From Varunaivibrio sulfuroxidans (lineage in GTDB: Bacteria > Pseudomonadota > Alphaproteobacteria > Rhodospirillales > Magnetovibrionaceae), in assembly GCF_029318635.1 (NCBI RefSeq), contig NZ_CP119676.1, forward strand, positions 2,431,001 through 2,495,000: a stretch of 64,000 nt of DNA. Direction: 5' to 3'. Below the pieces are notes generated by a model, which was given only the letters and a program-made list of their open reading frames with translations, was not told where the DNA came from and ran no database searches. Each line of letters begins with the position of its first letter. Position 1 is the stretch's first letter. Below, piece by piece: positions 52,624-61,380 of this stretch. The translations under genes were made by a program, and so were the position numbers.

Positions 52624-53208
52624 CTACCAATACGTCGGATAGGGCGCCTTGCGGGTCAGGGTATGGAACGCCAGGGCGATGGCGCTCAAGATAACCGCCC
52701 CGGTCAGCGTCGGGTTGAGCAGGAACGGCCAGCTTGCGTGCGTCAGCATAATGATCACCGGGTTGGATCCGGCGGGCGGGTGCACGGTTCGGGTCAGTTG
52801 CATGACGGCGATCGCGGTGGCCAAGGCGAGCGCCGCGCTCCACCAGGTTACGCCCAGGACGGAAATAAAAACCAACCCGGTGAACGACGAAAGAACATGC
52901 CCGCCGATGACGTTGCGAGGCTGGGAAAAAGGGCTGTCGGGAAACCCGAAGACAAGGACGCACGTCGCGCCGAAAGAGCCGAGCAGCAGGGGGTGCTGCG
53001 TCGTTTCGGTCAGGAAAGCCAAAGCGGCGATGGCGATGAGCGCCCCACACCAAACCCGGGCGACATGGATGAGCGATGGCGCGCCTGGGGGGGCGGCGTG
53101 ACCGCCGCCGATGCGCATGCCCCACCGCCGCAGGGGGGCGCCGGGCGTCTCGGGGCGGGGATCGTTTGTGGGTGACGCGTTCGGTGTATGTGGGGCGTCG
53201 TTGGTCAT
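52624..53208 (-). CDS. HPP family membrane protein
   Basis: The 194-residue protein has an N-terminal hydrophilic stretch, four to five hydrophobic segments (about residues 50-66, 72-90, 104-120, 124-140 and 160-180) and the family motif HPPAGSNP (143-150). It also has PLLLGSFGATCVLVFG. HPP proteins are predicted integral membrane proteins; plant relatives act in nitrite transport. A CAAAC-N4-GTTTG dyad just upstream of its start also precedes the tetR gene, so this TetR regulator probably controls it. Confidence 0.85.
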   Translation of the reverse strand: MTNDAPHTPNASPTNDPRPETPGAPLRRWGMRIGGGHAAPPGAPSLIHVARVWCGALIAIAALAFLTETTQHPLLLGSFGATCVLVFGFPDSPFSQPRNVIGGHVLSSFTGLVFISVLGVTWWSAALALATAIAVMQLTRTVHPPAGSNPVIIMLTHASWPFLLNPTLTGAVILSAIALAFHTLTRKAPYPTYW

Positions 53209-53224
53209 CTCGGCTCCTTTGAAA

Positions 53225-53238
53225 CAAACGGTTGTTTG
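53225..53238. promoter_or_regulatory. Candidate TetR operator before the HPP gene
   Basis: CAAAC-GGTT-GTTTG lies 17 bp upstream of the start codon and matches the dyad at 54021-54034 at all arm positions. Confidence 0.6.
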
Positions 53239-53256
53239 ATAAAAATAGAATGCGTA

Positions 53257-53292
53257 TCAAGGTTTGGGCCAAGGTTCGGGCCAAGGTTTGGG
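53257..53292. repeat. Three tandem 12-bp repeats
   Basis: TCAAGGTTTGGG, CCAAGGTTCGGG and CCAAGGTTTGGG stand in tandem directly upstream of the HPP operator. Confidence 0.75.
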
Positions 53293-53367
53293 TCGTTTTT
53301 TGAATACAACCCATTTTTCGCTCCGGGCGCCGGTTTTCTACCGGCCCTTGTCCACTTCTGCGTGGGG

Positions 53368-53979
53368 TTAATTTTGCTTGAGGTCCCGGTTTCGGGCCTC
53401 CTCGACCTCATTTTCGGGCGTCGGGGGGTGTTTCGATAGCTTCATCATGGCGTCTTGCAATGCGCTCGTATCCTCGAAGACGCGCGACATCATCAAGGCC
53501 CCCTGAATTAAGGCGACGGCCTTGCGCCCTTCCGCGCGCGCCGCGCGCGGAGACATGCCGCCTGCCGCGTAAATGTGGGCGTACGCGGTGATCCAACGCT
53601 CGAAATAACGGCGAATAAGCGGCCTGAACTCGGGGATGGTGTCTAGGGTTTCAAGGGCGAGATTGCCGATCAGGCAGCCGCCGCGCCGGGCCGTGAAATA
53701 AGCCTCGGTCGCCGCCCCCATGCGTGCAAGGCGCGCGGTGGGGGACGCCGTTTCATCCTCGGCTATGGAAAAAATAGTGTCCTTGAAGAGGGTATCGACA
53801 TGACCCATGGCCTCCTCGGCGAGGTCTTCCTTGCTTGGAAAATAATGGTAAAGGCTGCCGCGCAGAAGACCGCACGCGGCGCTGATGTCGGCCATGGTCG
53901 TGCGTTGGTAGCCCTGGCGGCGGAAAAGTTCCAAGGCGCCGGCAATGACCTCTTCCTTATCCGTTTTTTGTATCGGCAT
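53368..53979 (-). CDS. TetR family transcriptional regulator
   Basis: The ATG at 53979, after GAGGAA, yields 203 residues. The N-terminal helix-turn-helix is typical (GYQRTTMADISAACGLLRGSLYHYFPSKEDL, about residues 24-54), and the ligand-binding domain includes GCLIGNLALETLDTIPEFRPLI, resembling regulators of the AcuR/NemR-like groups. The promoter contains a CAAAC-N4-GTTTG dyad also present before the HPP gene, suggesting autoregulation and repression of the membrane protein. The inducer is unknown. Confidence 0.9.
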   Translation of the reverse strand: MPIQKTDKEEVIAGALELFRRQGYQRTTMADISAACGLLRGSLYHYFPSKEDLAEEAMGHVDTLFKDTIFSIAEDETASPTARLARMGAATEAYFTARRGGCLIGNLALETLDTIPEFRPLIRRYFERWITAYAHIYAAGGMSPRAARAEGRKAVALIQGALMMSRVFEDTSALQDAMMKLSKHPPTPENEVEEARNRDLKQN

Positions 53980-54020
53980 GTGCGTTCCTCGTGTCTCTAT
54001 AACGTATCCTTGATACATAC

Positions 54021-54034
54021 CAAACGATTGTTTG
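54021..54034. promoter_or_regulatory. Candidate TetR autoregulatory operator
   Basis: CAAAC-GATT-GTTTG lies about 40 bp upstream of the tetR start and shares both arms with the site in front of the HPP gene. Confidence 0.6.
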
Positions 54035-54147
54035 TCAAAATATTTAAAATCATCTCCGCCGGCGTGTCCTGGCGAACGAAACCGCGCGCGACCACGCCAC
54101 CCGATGAAGGACGACCCCTCATAGAGGGCGTCCCGTGGGGTGAAATA

Positions 54148-54179
54148 AAAAGGCCCACCTCACTTGAGGTGGGCCTTTT
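54148..54179. terminator. Terminator after groL
   Basis: AAAAGGCCCACCTCA and its complement form a 15-bp dyad with A/T ends, bidirectional, just beyond the groL stop. Confidence 0.88.
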
Positions 54180-54213
54180 CGATGGCGAAACAGAGCGCCG
54201 GATGGAACGGGAC

Positions 54214-55887
<1,674 letters not shown>

Positions 55888-55941
55888 TTATCAATCCTTG
55901 TGCTGGGTCGAAAATTTCGGAAGAAAGAGAAATAAAAAGGC

Positions 55942-56244
55942 TTACTTCTTTTTCCCGCTTTCGATGATGCCGAGGAGATCGGATTCTTTCATAATCAACA
56001 GTTCGACGCCGTCGATCTTGACTTCGGTTCCGGACCATTTTCCGAACAGAACGCGGTCGCCGGCCTTGACGTCCAGGGGGACGACCTTGCCGTCTTCGTT
56101 ACGCGCGCCGCTGCCGACAGCGACGATTTCGCCTTCCATCGGCTTTTCCTGGGCGGTGTCGGGAATAATGATCCCGCCTGCCGTCTTTTCTTCTTGTTCC
56201 ACGCGCTTGACCAGCACGCGATCATGAAGAGGCCTGAATTTCAT
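55942..56244 (-). CDS. groS: 10-kDa co-chaperonin GroES
   Basis: From the ATG at 56244 (GGAGG upstream) the product has 100 residues: [27 protein letters not shown], with the mobile loop around [10 protein letters not shown], and [18 protein letters not shown]. It caps GroEL and enables folding. The frame extends 15 codons upstream without support. The gene is preceded by a sigma-70 promoter overlapping a CIRCE box, so it is repressed by HrcA until heat stress. Confidence 0.97.
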   Translation of the reverse strand: MKFRPLHDRVLVKRVEQEEKTAGGIIIPDTAQEKPMEGEIVAVGSGARNEDGKVVPLDVKAGDRVLFGKWSGTEVKIDGVELLIMKESDLLGIIESGKKK

Positions 56245-56304
56245 GGGTATTCCTCCGATAAAGGTTTTTTCTAGGAAAGGGGAAAACACAATTTCCAGCG
56301 ATTA

Positions 56305-56331
56305 TTAGCACTCGCCCTATGTGAGTGCCAA
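56305..56331. promoter_or_regulatory. CIRCE element (HrcA operator)
   Basis: TTAGCACTC-N9-GAGTGCCAA matches the consensus TTAGCACTC-N9-GAGTGCTAA at all but one position, upstream of groS. Confidence 0.93.
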
Positions 56332-56332
56332 C

Positions 56333-56361
56333 GATCTAAGGTGATCCCCCCATTCTGTCAA
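56333..56361 (-). promoter_or_regulatory. groESL promoter
   Basis: On the minus strand TTGACA (56361-56356) and TAGATC (56338-56333) are separated by exactly 17 bp. CIRCE follows immediately and would overlap the transcription start. Confidence 0.85.
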
Positions 56362-56404
56362 GTGCGCGGAGGATGAATTTTTTACGAAAACGGCCCGGCA
56401 AGGC

Positions 56405-58138
56405 TCATTGCGCCGGCGGCCTGTGTGCGCTATCCCAGACGGCGAGATACTGCCCTCGATAATCTTGAAAATACAATGCGCGGGCGCTGTCCGCGGTTTT
56501 TTCGTTGGGATAGGTGATGAGAACGCCGTTGGGGTGCTCGCCCAGCCACTGGGTTGCTTCATCCAGGGTGCGAAATTCACCCATCGGCGTCTTCAAACGG
56601 CCAAGAAATTGATACTGGCCGTGATAGTTGCCGACTTGGGCGAAGGGACGCCCGGCGTCCTCCCAAGCCTTAAGCTTGAGGGAGATCGGTTTGAGGTCGT
56701 AGGCGGCGTGCAACGCCGGAGCGAGCGCGAGATGCAGAAATACGATCTGGGTCATCGCCAGGCTCGATAGGGCCGCGACCTGCGCGCCGACGCGCCGCCC
56801 GCGTCCGCGCCAGGCGAGAAGTGCGCCGCCCGCTAGCGGAAAGACCAACCAATACCCCTCGACAAGATGCAGCCAGGGCGGAATGCCACCCAGATCAAAT
56901 CGGGCGAGCAAAAGAGCGCCATAGATGGCGATAATCAAAATCGCACTGAGGGCGGCGATGAAAAGCGCGGGGGGGCGGATTGTCCAGTCGATGGCTTTCT
57001 TGGTTTGTTCTTGCGCTTGCGCACGGTCCTGATGGCGGACCAGCAAGAAGGCGAACAGCACCATGATCGCCGGAAATTCCGGCAATAGGTAGTGGGGCTG
57101 TTTCCCGCTGATTAGGGAAAAGGCGATAAACACCGGAACGATCCACAACAGCAAGAATCGTCCGCCGCCATCACGCCACGCCGCCCGCAACCCGACTTTC
57201 GCACGCCAGGATGTCCATCCGCCGACGGCGGCCCATAGGCGGGGCCAAACCGTCCACGGCAATAACAGGACGGGCAGCAGCAGCAGATACCAATAATAAG
57301 GACGGCGATGCGCGAAGGATTTGACCATGCGCCCGGCCGACTGTCTCCAGAAGATGGCGTCGGCGTAGGCCGGTCCGCCGACGACGGCGGCGGGGATCGC
57401 CCATGACAGGGCGACGGCGAAGCCGATGGCGACGGCGATCAGAATCGACAGGTACCACTTTTTCCAGAACGCCTTATCGCGCCTGGGCGCGATCTCGGGC
57501 GCGAAGGACAGGACACGACCCCAGTAAGGGGCGAGCAGGGCGATCGGTAGCAAGTGCAGCAAAATCACCGGCCCCTTGGCTAATGCGCCGAACCCCATGG
57601 CGAGTCCGAGAGTGATAAAGGCGGGCCAATGACCACGTCCGCCGCCGGCGCGCCATGCGCCGAGCAGAGCGGAAATCCCCATCAGGGTGAAAAACGTGAC
57701 CAACATGTCGAACATGGTCATCGACGAGAAAACCGCCCAATAAAACCCGGTCAGAACCATCGGCGGGGCGATGCGCGCGATTAGGGCGTCGGCGTCGCTG
57801 GGCCACAATTGGCGAGCGATGCGGTAGGTCATGAACAGATTGGCGAGGCCGAACAGCGGGGCCACGAGGCGTGGGGTGACATCGTTGACGCCGAAGATCG
57901 CCCATCCCAAGTGGATCATCCAAAAAAGCAAAGGCGGTTTTTGCGAATACAGTTCACCGTTGAGATGGGGGACCAAAAACGAATGGTCGCGCCACATTTC
58001 CCAGGCCACGGTGATGTAGCGGGTTTCATCAATCGGCAGGTAGGGGCGCAGCATGATTCCCGCGGTCATGACCAAAAACCAGAGTAAGATCCACAATTTT
58101 GGACCGTCGAGGGGACGATGTGGGGACGATGAAATCAT
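56405..58138 (-). CDS. GT39/ArnT-like membrane glycosyltransferase
   Basis: The 577-residue protein has about 11 transmembrane helices. The family N-terminus contains LPIDETRYITVAWEM with the catalytic-site acidic DE pair, followed by NGELYSQKPPLLFWMIH and GALAKGPVILL. The family transfers sugars from polyprenyl phosphate to lipid A, lipids or proteins on the periplasmic side. It is the last gene of a three-gene overlapping operon with a GT2 enzyme, which could make the polyprenyl-phosphate sugar donor, and a VTT-type membrane protein. The acceptor is not known. Confidence 0.88.
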   Translation of the reverse strand: MISSSPHRPLDGPKLWILLWFLVMTAGIMLRPYLPIDETRYITVAWEMWRDHSFLVPHLNGELYSQKPPLLFWMIHLGWAIFGVNDVTPRLVAPLFGLANLFMTYRIARQLWPSDADALIARIAPPMVLTGFYWAVFSSMTMFDMLVTFFTLMGISALLGAWRAGGGRGHWPAFITLGLAMGFGALAKGPVILLHLLPIALLAPYWGRVLSFAPEIAPRRDKAFWKKWYLSILIAVAIGFAVALSWAIPAAVVGGPAYADAIFWRQSAGRMVKSFAHRRPYYWYLLLLPVLLLPWTVWPRLWAAVGGWTSWRAKVGLRAAWRDGGGRFLLLWIVPVFIAFSLISGKQPHYLLPEFPAIMVLFAFLLVRHQDRAQAQEQTKKAIDWTIRPPALFIAALSAILIIAIYGALLLARFDLGGIPPWLHLVEGYWLVFPLAGGALLAWRGRGRRVGAQVAALSSLAMTQIVFLHLALAPALHAAYDLKPISLKLKAWEDAGRPFAQVGNYHGQYQFLGRLKTPMGEFRTLDEATQWLGEHPNGVLITYPNEKTADSARALYFQDYRGQYLAVWDSAHRPPAQ

Positions 58139-58884
58139 TTTTGCCGTTCTCCCGATGCGTCAAGAGGGCCACGCCCCTCGTTTAAGGGGGGGGCCAAAGC
58201 GTCGCCGCCGATTTCGCTATCCACGGCGTCGTCCAATTTCTTGCCATGGCGCAACTTGCGATAAAGATAGACGCCAAGCAGGCTGGATGTCACGAACAGG
58301 ACGACCCCGACGCCGATACGCAATGTCGGATCAATGGCGATGCCACTGCCCATGAGGGCGAAAATCATGGTTTGGGGAAGGTAACCCAGGGCCGATCCCG
58401 AGAGAAACGGTCGGCTGCGCACGCTGGAAACGCCGGCGGCCAAGTTGGTCACGGCGTTGCTGCCGACCGGCAACAGGCGCACGATCAGCGTCATGGTGAA
58501 AGTATGATCGTGCAAGAAAGAGTCTATTTTGCGGACTTTGTCGGGATAACGCGCGGTGACGAATGCGCGTCCGACGAAGCGGGCGTAATAAAAGGCGAGC
58601 AAGCACCCTAAGATGGAACCGGCCAGGGCAAGCCCGGTTCCCGCCAGAAATCCGAAGCCATAACCGCCGAGGAACGAAATTGCCTGACGGGGCAATCCCA
58701 CGGCGGTGGCGATCGTGACGGCGGCGATAAAAATGATATCTCCCTTGACGCCGTGTCCGCGCACCGCGGTGTCGATCCAGCTTGCATCGAGTAGGACGCC
58801 GCTTTCTAAGGCGCGCAGGAGATATCCCGCGGCGATCAGGGTGGCGATGACGATGAAACCACGGATCAGAACTTTGGGGTTCAA
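58135..58884 (-). CDS. TVP38/TMEM64 (VTT domain) membrane protein
   Basis: The 249-residue protein has about six hydrophobic segments and the VTT/SNARE-associated core: GLPRQAISFLGGYGFGFLAGTGLALAGSILG, then VRLLPVGSNAVTNLAAG and GSALGYLPQTMIFALMGSG. Related DedA proteins are polyprenyl-phosphate or lipid transporters. I chose a TTG start at 58884 because it overlaps the upstream stop as TTGA and keeps the first hydrophobic segment. The end overlaps the GT39 start as ATGA. A role in recycling or flipping the lipid carrier used by its neighbours is inferred. Confidence 0.8.
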   Translation of the reverse strand: MNPKVLIRGFIVIATLIAAGYLLRALESGVLLDASWIDTAVRGHGVKGDIIFIAAVTIATAVGLPRQAISFLGGYGFGFLAGTGLALAGSILGCLLAFYYARFVGRAFVTARYPDKVRKIDSFLHDHTFTMTLIVRLLPVGSNAVTNLAAGVSSVRSRPFLSGSALGYLPQTMIFALMGSGIAIDPTLRIGVGVVLFVTSSLLGVYLYRKLRHGKKLDDAVDSEIGGDALAPPLNEGRGPLDASGERQK

Positions 58885-59675
58885 GGGCGGGGGCCTTCTA
58901 TTTTTTCGATAACGGGTCTGGAGCCGCGCCGGATCAGCCAGTTCACGCCGAAGATATCGATGATGCCGACTTTCAATCGTCCCCATAGGCCGTATTTGGA
59001 CTGACCGCGCTCGCGGGGGCGATGGTTGACTTCGATCGAGCGCACCCGCCCGCCGCGGCGGATCATTAAGGCGGGCAAAAAGCGGTGCATGTGATCGAAG
59101 CGGGGCATGTCGAGGAAGGCCGTGCGGGTGAACACCTTCAGGCCGCACCCGGTGTCGGGGGTATCGTCCTTGAGCAGGCGGGCGCGCACCGCATTGGCGA
59201 TTTTCGATTGCATGCGCTTGGACCAGGTGTCCTTGCGTTTGGCGCGCCAACCGGCGACGAGAAGGGTGTCGGGCGCGTCGTCGGACTCGAGAACCTTGAG
59301 CAAATTGGGAATATCGTTGGGGTCGTTCTGTCCGTCGCCGTCCAAGGTGGCGATGATGGTCGCCTGCGCGGCGGCGACGCCGGTGGCGACGGCGGCGCTT
59401 TGCCCGCAACAGGCGCGATGGCGCATGACCGTCAGGTTGTCGAGCCGCCGCGCCTGCTCGCTCAACGTTCGCGCGGTGCCGTCGGCGCTGCCGTCATCGA
59501 CGTAAACGATTTGAAAGGCGCACACGCCGTTCAGCGCACTCTCGATTTCACCGATCAGGGGCGCGACGTTATCTTCCTCATTGTAAACGGGGACGACAAC
59601 GGCTAGGTGATAGGGAGAGGGTGCGCTAGGACCGTCGGAAACGGCGGCGGTGGCGCGCGATGTGTTTTCTGCCAT
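58881..59675 (-). CDS. GT2 glycosyltransferase, dolichyl-phosphate-mannose synthase-like
   Basis: This cytoplasmic GT-A enzyme has AVVVPVYNEEDNVAPLI at the start of the fold, VYVDDGSADGTART, and LDGDGQNDP with the DxD metal motif. The C-terminal acceptor segment PRERGQSKYGLWGRLKVG is typical of polyprenyl-phosphate sugar synthases. It has 264 residues from the ATG at 59675; a GTG twelve codons upstream is an alternative, and neither has a clear ribosome-binding site. It begins the overlapping operon with the VTT protein and the GT39 transferase and probably supplies the lipid-linked sugar. Confidence 0.88.
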   Translation of the reverse strand: MAENTSRATAAVSDGPSAPSPYHLAVVVPVYNEEDNVAPLIGEIESALNGVCAFQIVYVDDGSADGTARTLSEQARRLDNLTVMRHRACCGQSAAVATGVAAAQATIIATLDGDGQNDPNDIPNLLKVLESDDAPDTLLVAGWRAKRKDTWSKRMQSKIANAVRARLLKDDTPDTGCGLKVFTRTAFLDMPRFDHMHRFLPALMIRRGGRVRSIEVNHRPRERGQSKYGLWGRLKVGIIDIFGVNWLIRRGSRPVIEKIEGPRP

Positions 59676-59804
59676 GGCTGGGGTCGCGGCTGGAGTTGGA
59701 CCTGGGTTCACCTGGAACCATTAAGCCCTGCTTTTACACCGCCTAGGCGGTGTTGGCCAGCGCCGATCATGACCGAAGGGCGCTATTCACAAAGAAAACA
59801 CATT

Positions 59805-59836
59805 TTACGCCGGGACCGGATTACGCCGGGACCGGG
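59805..59836. repeat. 16-bp tandem repeat
   Basis: TTACGCCGGGACCGGA (59805-59820) is followed directly by TTACGCCGGGACCGGG (59821-59836), in the leader of the diguanylate cyclase gene. Confidence 0.75.
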
Positions 59837-59908
59837 ATTGCTTGGACCTTGGGGCGATGGCGGTCTTGTGCCGGGATGAGGGGCGTGACGAAAAACGGGA
59901 AAGTCTCG

Positions 59909-60973
59909 ATGGGAGATACGTCGTATAGTGAATCCGCCGATCAGGCCGATGAGTATGCGCGCGCGGCGTTGACGCTGATGCGGGCCAAGGGCGTCGTCGC
60001 CAACCCAAATAATTTTGCGGTCTGGTATTGCCATTTTTCGGGTAAGCGGCCCGAATTGTCGCAAACGCTGCAAATCCTTTTGGACAATGGTCAAAATTTC
60101 ACGCCTGAACGCAGTGACGAATTGTTTCGCCGTTTTTTCACGGTGGAGGAAGAAAATAAGAATCTCTTCGAAACGGCCGGTCAGATCGAAAATGAAATCT
60201 CAAAAATCCTCACGACGTTGGATTTGGCGGGCGACGGCGCGGCGCGTTATGGGCGGACCCTAAGCGACGCCTCGCGAAGCATTGGCGGCGCGGGCGCGGA
60301 AGACCTGCAAGGCATGATCGTCAAGGTGATCAAGGAGACGCGCGGCATGGAGCGTCTCAACAAGGCGCTGGAAAATCAGCTCGAAAAATCGAGCGGCGAA
60401 ATCGTGCAGTTGAAGGACGACCTGGAAGAAATGCGCCGCGAGGCGATGACCGATTCCCTGACCGGACTGGCCAATCGCAAGCGTTTTGATCTTGAATTGC
60501 GCCGCGCCGCGATGACGGCGATGGAAGACGGCGCGCCCTTGTGTCTGCTCATGGTCGATATCGACCATTTTAAGCGTTTTAACGACACTTATGGGCATCA
60601 GGTCGGCGATCAGGTTTTGAAATTATTGGGCGCGACACTGAAGGCATCCGTGCGCGCCGACGATATGGCGGCGCGCTATGGCGGCGAGGAGTTCGCCATC
60701 ATTCTGCCGCAGACGAAAATCGACGAGGCGAAGAAGGTGGCCGAGGAAATCCGCCATAAGATTAGCGCGAAAAACTTGATCAACCGCCAAACCAAGGAAG
60801 ACATGGGAAAAATAACGGTGTCGATGGGAATCGCCCAATTCGCCTACGGCGAAAGTCTCGGCGTTTTGATCAAACGGGCCGACCAAGCGCTATACATGGC
60901 CAAGCGGACGGGCCGAGACCGTAGTCTTAGCGAGCGGGACCTGGACGATAAGGCGCTCTCGTTCGACCATTGA
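59909..60973 (+). CDS. Diguanylate cyclase (GGDEF domain)
   Basis: The 354-residue cytoplasmic protein consists of an N-terminal helical domain (about 1-110) with AVWYCHFSG, a coiled coil (about 135-178) and a GGDEF domain. The active site is GGEEF at 258-262. R249-x-x-D252 five residues before it forms the inhibitory c-di-GMP site. It should make c-di-GMP from two GTP and be feedback inhibited. I took the ATG at 59909 with ACGGGA upstream; an ATG at 59876 in the same frame is possible. No membrane segment is present. Confidence 0.9.
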   Translation: MGDTSYSESADQADEYARAALTLMRAKGVVANPNNFAVWYCHFSGKRPELSQTLQILLDNGQNFTPERSDELFRRFFTVEEENKNLFETAGQIENEISKILTTLDLAGDGAARYGRTLSDASRSIGGAGAEDLQGMIVKVIKETRGMERLNKALENQLEKSSGEIVQLKDDLEEMRREAMTDSLTGLANRKRFDLELRRAAMTAMEDGAPLCLLMVDIDHFKRFNDTYGHQVGDQVLKLLGATLKASVRADDMAARYGGEEFAIILPQTKIDEAKKVAEEIRHKISAKNLINRQTKEDMGKITVSMGIAQFAYGESLGVLIKRADQALYMAKRTGRDRSLSERDLDDKALSFDH

Positions 60974-60983
60974 GCCGCGAGCG

Positions 60984-61023
60984 CGCCCACCGCTATGGCG
61001 GATATCTCCGCCCGCGGTGGGCG
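60984..61023 (+). terminator. Compound hairpin after the diguanylate cyclase gene
   Basis: Outer arms CGCCCACCGC/GCGGTGGGCG enclose an inner hairpin GGCGGA-TATC-TCCGCC. No T-run follows; it is a terminator-like or 3'-stabilising structure. Confidence 0.55.
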
Positions 61024-61043
61024 ACTTCAGGGCGTTGGAAGCA

Positions 61044-61145
61044 TCATCCGTTCCAGAGCATCGGCAGCATCATAAGCCAAAGGCCGGAGACGACGATCAG
61101 AACAAGATCGACGCGGCGAAGGGGGAAATTGCGGATGCGGGACAT
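61044..61145 (-). CDS. Very small membrane protein (33 residues)
   Basis: On the minus strand GAGGAAAAGCCC precedes an ATG at 61145 and opens 33 codons. The peptide starts MSRIRNFPLRRVDL and continues with one hydrophobic helix (VLIVVSGLWLMMLPML) before ending WNG. The positive N-terminus and single helix fit a small inner-membrane protein with its N-terminus inside. It is not recognisable as a named family. The ribosome-binding site and hydrophobic composition support it, but it is short enough to arise by chance. Confidence 0.5.
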   Translation of the reverse strand: MSRIRNFPLRRVDLVLIVVSGLWLMMLPMLWNG

Positions 61146-61380
61146 GGGCTTTTCCTCTTGGCTATCGTGTTAAAAAAACGCTTCGCTCGGTGGGTGTTGC
61201 GCCATTAAGGCACAAAGCGCCTGAACGGCCCCTGAGGGCGACGTTTATCTTCGGTTCAGGTTTTGGCGCTCATGTCGCCGCGCCATGCGCGTTTCCGGGC
61301 GGCGGCGTCATGGCGGCGGCATTTTTTTTACGGTTGGCCCACCGAGGCCGTTCCGTGGCGTCCGACGGCCATGCTATACC

